Shown one piece after another: positions 58,101 through 64,000 of a stretch of DNA of 64,000 nt (the first letter of the stretch is position 1; each line of letters opens with the position of its first letter). The translations under genes were made by a program, and so were the position numbers. Under the pieces are notes generated by a model that saw nothing but the letters and a program-made list of their open reading frames with translations, made no database searches and was not told the origin of the DNA. Source of the stretch: Morella rubra (taxonomy: Eukaryota > Streptophyta > Magnoliopsida > Fagales > Myricaceae); the NCBI GenBank assembly GCA_003952965.2, contig CM025854.1:644730-708729 (forward strand), in the 5' to 3' direction.

Positions 58101-61100
58101 TCAAGATGTTACGGGGCAAAAAGTCATTTGGGACAAATATACTCGTATCCAAGGTGATTTTGTTGGAATTATGCGGAGCCCTTCTGCACTTATTCCTCCA
58201 ATTTTTATGGCTGATGAGCATGGCCGATGCATAGAATGGAATGATCCAATGCAAAAAGTGTCTGGTGTTAAGAGGGAAGAGGCAACTGACCGGATGCTTC
58301 TTGGGGAGGTCTTCACAGTAAATAATTTTGGCTGTAGGGTTAAAGACCATGACACACTAACCAAGCTTCGGATAATGCTCAATAGTGTAATTGCTGGCCA
58401 TAATGCAGATAAGTTGTTGTTTGGTTTTTATGATCAGCAGGGTAATTATGTTGAAGCATTACTCTCTGCAAACAAAAGGACTGATGCAGAGGGAAGGATT
58501 ACTGGGGTTTTGTGCTTTTTGCATGTGGCTAGTCCAGAACTTCAATACGCTATGCAGGTCCAGAGGATATCAGAAGAGACTGCAGCTGATAGCACCAATA
58601 AATTAGCATATATTCGTCGAGAAATCACAAAGCCTCTGAAAGGGATTAGGTTTATGCAGAATTTAATGGAATCTTCTGATTTAAGCAAGGAGCAGAAGCA
58701 GCTACTTAAGACAAGCTCATTATGTCAGGAACAATTAGCCAAGGTTGTGGATGACACTGAAATTCTAAGTATAGAGGAATGGTATGGTCTACAACATGGT
58801 CATTTGTTGGCATGCTTGTGTATTTATGTCAGCTTATTTGTCATCATCCTGAATTGGATTGTAAAATTTGTTGTTACGTCTTCTTGGACTTTAAAGCTTT
58901 GTTTGAGTTCTCATTATCATTCTTGAAGCTTTAGCTGCTAACATACAAACTCTAGATTCTCTAAATCTTATTGTGTAGGCACTTGCTTGCATAAATCCGG
59001 GTGAAGTCATTCATGGAAACTTTTATGTGAGACACCTGTGTATGGAATGGCTCAATGATTGCCAAAAAAGCATACAAAAGCAGCCTGGGATGAGGTTGCT
59101 TTTTTGAATTGGTGGACAGTAGAGTCTCCTTTGTATTGGTTTGAATGTTATATATGATGGCACATTAATTTTGCACAGAATCAAACTTTTTGGGTCCCTG
59201 TCCACTCTTATTCACAACTTAACCTGTTAGTCAATCAGAGGCTTGTTGTGCATTAACCATTATCCACCACATATGTGCATTTTGAGATTTCCAATTGCAT
59301 TTTGAATTCATCTTTCTGTTTCTGTTTGTTATGTGTTATGTGATTCTTGGAGTGTCTTCCAGTAGTTTGCTTTTCTTGCATTATGCCTTCTCAAAAAACC
59401 TTTGATCTCTCGGACACCTTTTTGCAGCTACATGGAATTGAGCTCTGGTGAATTTAACCTTAAGGAAGCTCTTGAAGCTGCTGTTAGTCAAGTTATGATT
59501 TTGTGCCGGGAGCGCCAGGTGCAGATTGTCCATGATTCACCTTCCGAAGTGTCATCGATGTACTTATATGGAGACAACTTGAGGCTTCAGCAAGTTCTTT
59601 CACAATTTTTGACTAATGCAATCCTCTTCACCCCTGCGTTTGAAGGATCATCCCTTTCATTCAGAGTTATTCCTAGGAAGGAACGTATAGGGATAAAAAT
59701 GCACATTGTCCATCTTGAATTTAGGTTTGTCTACTTCATACCTAATATTGCTATAACAGAATTGTCATGTTTTATGTTGCTCAAATATGTGTTGCCTTCT
59801 GTGTTCTATTGTGAATACTCATCAGATAAAGGTAACAGAAATATCAGAATGATGCAAAGGGTATTATCATCATTCTCATGTTGTCACCAATTCAAATTTG
59901 TGTTCTTCACTTAAAATATAAAAGTGGAAATGAAATCAAGGATGTGTTCCAGGCTCAATATTGTATCTAAAGCTGTATGCCATTAGGGTCTTTATCCAAT
60001 ATAGGATTATGAAGCCTGTGAATTAGATACTGTGTGATGAGGAGGTTGAGGTGTGGGCTATGTTAGAAGGTCATTGCAGAAACCAGGTCTTTTTTGTAAT
60101 TGTGGCTCCTGATGTGTCTAAGATTATGCCCATTGCTACTTGATACTTGTTATGGGAGAGAGGCTGAAATGGCAGTGACTTTGTTACATAGGTTGAACTA
60201 AAAACAAGGATGAGTGAGTAACTTAAGATGTCTTTGGAAATGGGAAAGAACCGTCAGAAAGAGAAATGAAAATGGCCAAAAATGTGGGGAAAGCAGATCT
60301 TAGAATGCACGGGAACCAACTTGTGTTGTTCCCTCAACAAGAAAAGAAAAATGTAGACTCAAGAATGGTTGTGATAAGATGTTGTATTCGACTTGCATCA
60401 GATCTTTATAACAAAGCTTTGCCCTGTGTAACCCTTTCCAAACTCCAGTGTTTTCCTTACTCAAGTGGCCCTTTCATTTCATCCTGCCCACCCTTTATGT
60501 TGTTTTAACCATCCTCTTCTGTATCCTGCATCACATTGTTAAATGCGTGTGAATGAAAGATTCAAGTCCAGTGCCTCAGATGTATAGATTTACCATATGC
60601 CAATTGGTCTATTAGACCTATGGCGTCAAAGAGGAACTTGGAACGGTATAAATTTGGGTGAAATGCTGGAATAATTGATGGATTATGATAGATTTAATCT
60701 TCTAACATTTGCCTGTCTTTCTGTAATTTTTGTACTGATAAATAAAATTCAGTATGTTATCTGAAATGCTACTAAAGTGAAAATAAATGATATCATTGCA
60801 TGTTATGTACCCCATTGTGTTTCATATTCGTTGTCATGCGACATGGATCACAGTTATCCACACTATTTGTTAGAAGTGAAAAGGGGAAATAATCCAGTAG
60901 GAGTCGATGAAAAATTGTGTGGTTCATCTGGCAGGATCACCCATCCAGCACCTGGGGTTCCAGAAGATCTAATCCAACAGATGTTTCACCACAACCATGA
61001 TGTCTCAAGGGAAGGTCTAGGCCTGTTCATCAGCCAGAAGCTTGTGAAGATTATGAATGGCAATGTACAATATCTGAGAGAAGCAGACAGATCATCCTTT

Positions 61101-61142
61101 ATAATTCTTGTAGAATTTCCTTTGGCTGGTCACATTGACTGA
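55162..61142 (+). CDS. PHYC: Phytochrome C photoreceptor
   Basis: Four exons: 55162-57202, 57965-58781, 59428-59724 and 60935-61142, all GT-AG, giving 1,120 residues, normal for PHYC. The start [20 protein letters not shown] is PHYC-like and Ser-rich. Domains in order: PAS (about 70-185), GAF (about 215-400) with the bilin-binding Cys323 in [19 protein letters not shown] (about 410-585), two PAS repeats (about 620-870) and a histidine-kinase-related module (about 890-1115; [50 protein letters not shown]). The phospho-acceptor His of bacterial kinases is replaced (RREITKPL), as in other plant phytochromes. It senses red/far-red light in cytosol and nucleus, usually as a heterodimer with PHYB, and affects photoperiod responses. 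The GAF signature [13 protein letters not shown] is intact and no break is seen. Confidence 0.97.
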
Positions 61143-62048
61143 GGAACCCAACGTTCTTTGAGACTTTTCACCCACCCAACAGCTGAGGGTCTACATATAA
61201 AGTCAACAGCATCCCCGCAGAAGGAGCATCTATATAGCTCAAAGTTGGACCAGGGATCTTTCAGAGGCTACATGATGCTTGAATTTGTGCTCCCCAAGTT
61301 TTGAACTGGATCTTTTACCAGAAAATAGCTGGGTCAGTCTTTGATGTTTCTGAAGGTGCATAACATATTAAGTTCACTGGAACTACAAGCTTGACTTCAT
61401 ATGCTCTTTCTGGACCACCTCTATCGTCTTTTTTAACATCATGCGTCGATTAGGTTCTCTTTGTTTCTTGTTTCTGGGAAGAGCTCTGTGGCTAAAGCCT
61501 TGTTGGTTACAATCTCTCTCTCTCTCTCTCTCTCTCACGGAGGAGAGAGACTTCAGCTTGCTGCGCAGTTTGGCATGTGGAATAAGCCAAGCAAGTGTAG
61601 AATCATGTTTAGAACTAAGTCAACTGAGGTGTACACATTAATGTTGTAAAATTACATCCACCACATGAAGTTCGAATGCTACAAACAGCAATTGGCAGAG
61701 TAATGCAACGCCATTCTACATGGGGAAAGTAATACCTTTGTTATTATTGTTAATATTCTTCATTCCTTTTGTTTCTCTTCTCTGGTGTAAGGAGTGTCTA
61801 AAAAGTCTTACCTGACATGGAACACTACCAGCTACCACAAAAGACCGTTCTTATTAAAATTATGACCTTCATCAAACTATCAGCGTCTCCCTAGTTGCTT
61901 GACAGGGCCTCGTTACCATGACCGGAGTTTGGTTCAGCACACACAAGGGAAAGACATGTAGAGTGTATGTCTGGACATACGTTAGAGCAAACCCCAAAAG
62001 GCGCCAAAAAGACATGAACCGAACGTTGCTGTCTTCGCAATACCTATA
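61143..62048. other. PHYC 3' UTR and short spacer before the PPR gene
   Basis: PHYC and the PPR gene point the same way, about 0.9 kb apart. The spacer holds a (TC)12 repeat at 61513-61536, a pyrimidine patch such as is common in plant leaders or 3' UTRs. No additional gene is recognised. Confidence 0.5.
61513..61536. repeat. (TC)12 microsatellite
   Basis: Twelve perfect TC units between PHYC and the PPR gene, a probable length polymorphism. Confidence 0.9.
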
Positions 62049-64000
62049 ATGTTTCGCCGGTTCCTTACATGCACTCATAGGCGACTACCCTACGATTCAA
62101 ACTCTGCTTTTACTCTATCCACTGTCTCAGCCATTCTACCACAAGACAATCGTATTTTCCTCAAACCTCAAACTCTAGCAAATCACTTTAGACCATCACC
62201 TACTTCGATCCCATTGCAAAGCTTAATTGATCAGTACAAAACATCCCAGTCCCAGCTTAAAGCGTCACCCATCTCATCACAGGTTTCGTATTTCGGTTCC
62301 GAAACGCGTGAATTTCTTGTTAATCGATACCGAGAATCTTGTTGTTCGGAAGATGCAAAAGAGCTTCATTTGCAAATTATCAAAACTGGGTTTGACAATG
62401 ATTTGTTTTTATGCAATACCCTGATTAATGTCTACGTCAGAAACAGTGAGCTGGTTTCAGCGCGTAATTTGTTTGATGAAATGACCGGGAGAAATTTGGT
62501 TACGTGGGCTTGTTTGATTTCGGGTTACACCCAGAATGACGTGCCTGATGAGGCATGCGCACTTTTCAAGAAAATGATTTCGGAGGGCTTTTGCCCAAAT
62601 CACTATGCTTTTGGCAGTGCTCTTCGAGCTTGCCAAAAACATGGATCACGCGGGGTTAAATTTGGGATGCAAATTCATGGGTTAATTTCAAAAACCCACT
62701 ACGCATTTGATTTAGTGGTATGTAACGTGCTGATCTCGATGTATGGGAATTGTCTGGGGGCTGATGATGATGCTCTCCGTGTTTTTGATCATATAGAGAA
62801 CAGAAATTCGATATCATGGAATTCTATTATTTCAGTATATTCTCAAAGAGGAGACGCAACTTCTGCTTTTGAACTCTTCTCAAGAATGCAACAGCAGGGA
62901 TTCAGTACAAAACCTAACGAGTACACTTTTGGAAGCTTAATAACCGCTGCTTCTTCATCAGTTGATTCTGGTTTGAGTCTGCTTAGGCAGCTACTCACCA
63001 TGGTTAAGAAGTCTGGATATCTTGGGGATCTGTATGTTGGCAGTGCTTTCATAAGTAGGTTTGCCCAGTTTGGACTTAATGATTATGCTAAGCAGGTTTT
63101 TGAACAGATGGGGGAGAGGAATGCAGTCTCCATGAATGGTTTAATGGTTGGATTGGTGAGGCAAAAACAAGGAGAAGAAGCAACTGAGGTTTTCAAGGAG
63201 ATGAGAAACTTGGTTGATATCAATCTTGATTCATATGTGATTCTGTTAAATGCTTTTTCTGAATTCACTGCATTGGAGGATGGCAAAAGAAAGGGTTCAG
63301 AGGTCCATGCATATGTAATACGAACTGGCTTAATTGATATCAAGCATGAAATTGGGAATGGGCTGGTTAATATGTATGCTAAATGTGGTGCTATTGTTGA
63401 TGCTTGCTCTGTTTTTAGACTCATGGTTCATAAGGATTCTGTCTCGTGGAACACCATGATCTCTGGCCTTGACCAGAATGAGTGTTTTGAAGATGCAGTT
63501 GTTAGCTTCTGTGAAATGAAGAGAACTGGATTGCTGCCTGCAAATTTTACATTGATTAGTACTTTGAGTTCATGTGCAAGCTTGGGGTGGAAGATGCTGG
63601 GACAACAAATACATTGTGAGGGATTTAAATTGGGACTTGATCTGGATGTTTCAGTTTCTAATGCTCTTATTGCAATGTACGCTGAAACTGGATTTCTTAC
63701 AGAATCTGAGAAAGTATTCTCCTTGATGCCAGAGTATGATCAAGTTTCATGGAATTCAGTAATTGGGGCTTTTTCGGATTCAGAGGTATCAGTTGTAGAA
63801 GCTGTAAAATATTTATTGAACATGATGCGAGCTGGATGGAGTCTTACCCGAGTGAGCTTTATCAATATTCTTGCAGCAGTGTCATCTCTTTCACTTCAAC
63901 AACTGGTCCATCAGATTCACAGTCTGGCAATAAAATACTGTGTGGCAAATGACGCTGCTATTGAGAATGCACTTTTGGCTTGTTATGGGAAGTGTGGGGA
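62049..64000 (+). CDS. MEF7: PLS-class pentatricopeptide repeat protein, MEF7-like (partial)
   Basis: A single open frame runs from ATG 62049 (MFRRFLTCTHRRLPYDS) to the end of the window without a stop: 650 residues visible. The Arg-rich start looks like a mitochondrial presequence. PPR units of P, L and S type follow from about residue 110, with signatures such as NDLFLCNTLINVYVRNSEL, NLVTWACLISGYTQND, NSISWNSIISVYSQRG, IGNGLVNMYAKCGAI, DSVSWNTMISGLDQNE and DQVSWNSVIGAFSDSE. Spacing and wording closely follow Arabidopsis At5g09950 (MEF7), an E/DYW protein that specifies C-to-U editing sites in mitochondrial transcripts. The E and DYW domains, if present, lie beyond the window. No intron is needed in the visible part. 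Confidence 0.93.
   Translation, partial: MFRRFLTCTHRRLPYDSNSAFTLSTVSAILPQDNRIFLKPQTLANHFRPSPTSIPLQSLIDQYKTSQSQLKASPISSQVSYFGSETREFLVNRYRESCCSEDAKELHLQIIKTGFDNDLFLCNTLINVYVRNSELVSARNLFDEMTGRNLVTWACLISGYTQNDVPDEACALFKKMISEGFCPNHYAFGSALRACQKHGSRGVKFGMQIHGLISKTHYAFDLVVCNVLISMYGNCLGADDDALRVFDHIENRNSISWNSIISVYSQRGDATSAFELFSRMQQQGFSTKPNEYTFGSLITAASSSVDSGLSLLRQLLTMVKKSGYLGDLYVGSAFISRFAQFGLNDYAKQVFEQMGERNAVSMNGLMVGLVRQKQGEEATEVFKEMRNLVDINLDSYVILLNAFSEFTALEDGKRKGSEVHAYVIRTGLIDIKHEIGNGLVNMYAKCGAIVDACSVFRLMVHKDSVSWNTMISGLDQNECFEDAVVSFCEMKRTGLLPANFTLISTLSSCASLGWKMLGQQIHCEGFKLGLDLDVSVSNALIAMYAETGFLTESEKVFSLMPEYDQVSWNSVIGAFSDSEVSVVEAVKYLLNMMRAGWSLTRVSFINILAAVSSLSLQQLVHQIHSLAIKYCVANDAAIENALLACYGKCG

Noticed and set aside
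1-64000. CRISPR arrays, operons, phage or plasmid systems
   Set aside because: No such structure is visible; the gene structures are those of a plant nuclear chromosome.

Overview
The window is nuclear DNA from a flowering plant, most likely a woody core eudicot. The evidence is GT-AG introns, plant-only families (phytochrome C, a PLS-class PPR protein, a fasciclin-like arabinogalactan protein, a SnRK1 beta subunit), AT-rich intergenic DNA and decayed retroelements, SINEs and inverted-repeat elements. I cannot name the species. There are no operons, phage, plasmid or CRISPR features.

Layout. 1.6-4.1 kb: a Nudix hydrolase gene on the + strand with a frameshift and no 3' exons. 4.1-11.0 kb: DNA without recognisable genes, including a GC-richer block. 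11.0-12.0 kb: the 3' end of a LINE. 14.3-16.4 kb: a two-exon kelch protein of the nitrile-specifier protein 5 type. 17.6-21.4 kb: a ten-exon plastid G6PDH of the G6PD4 (P0) type with altered catalytic residues. 22.4-23.7 kb (-): an FLA2-like cell-wall/GPI protein. 27.3-27.9 kb (-): an NF-YB3-like transcription factor. 30.6-31.3 kb (-): an unrecognised acidic membrane protein. 34.7-36.4 kb: a LINE remnant split by a 1,159-bp MULE-like element with a 9-bp target duplication. 36.4-40.8 kb: AT-rich intergenic DNA with an iterated inverted repeat. 40.9-45.7 kb: a SnRK1 beta subunit. 46.7-47.3 kb (-): a small, probably plastid, one-helix protein with an apparent 1-nt frameshift. 48.9-50.2 kb: intronless N-glycan GnTII. 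50.2-55.2 kb: intergenic DNA with a 34-C run, a SINE with a perfect 17-bp target duplication and a 716-bp long inverted-repeat element. 55.2-61.1 kb: four-exon phytochrome C. 62.0 kb to the end: a MEF7-like PPR gene that leaves the window.

The genes are ordinary neighbours on a plant chromosome and do not form a pathway. Several touch light, sugar and redox biology (PHYC, SnRK1 beta, G6PD4), but nothing here shows a functional link. I found no convincing new biological system. The most useful observations are the nested MULE in LINE, the probably inactive G6PD4, the broken Nudix gene, the frameshift in the small plastid protein, the loss of a starch-contact Trp in the SnRK1 beta subunit, and several uncatalogued inverted-repeat elements.
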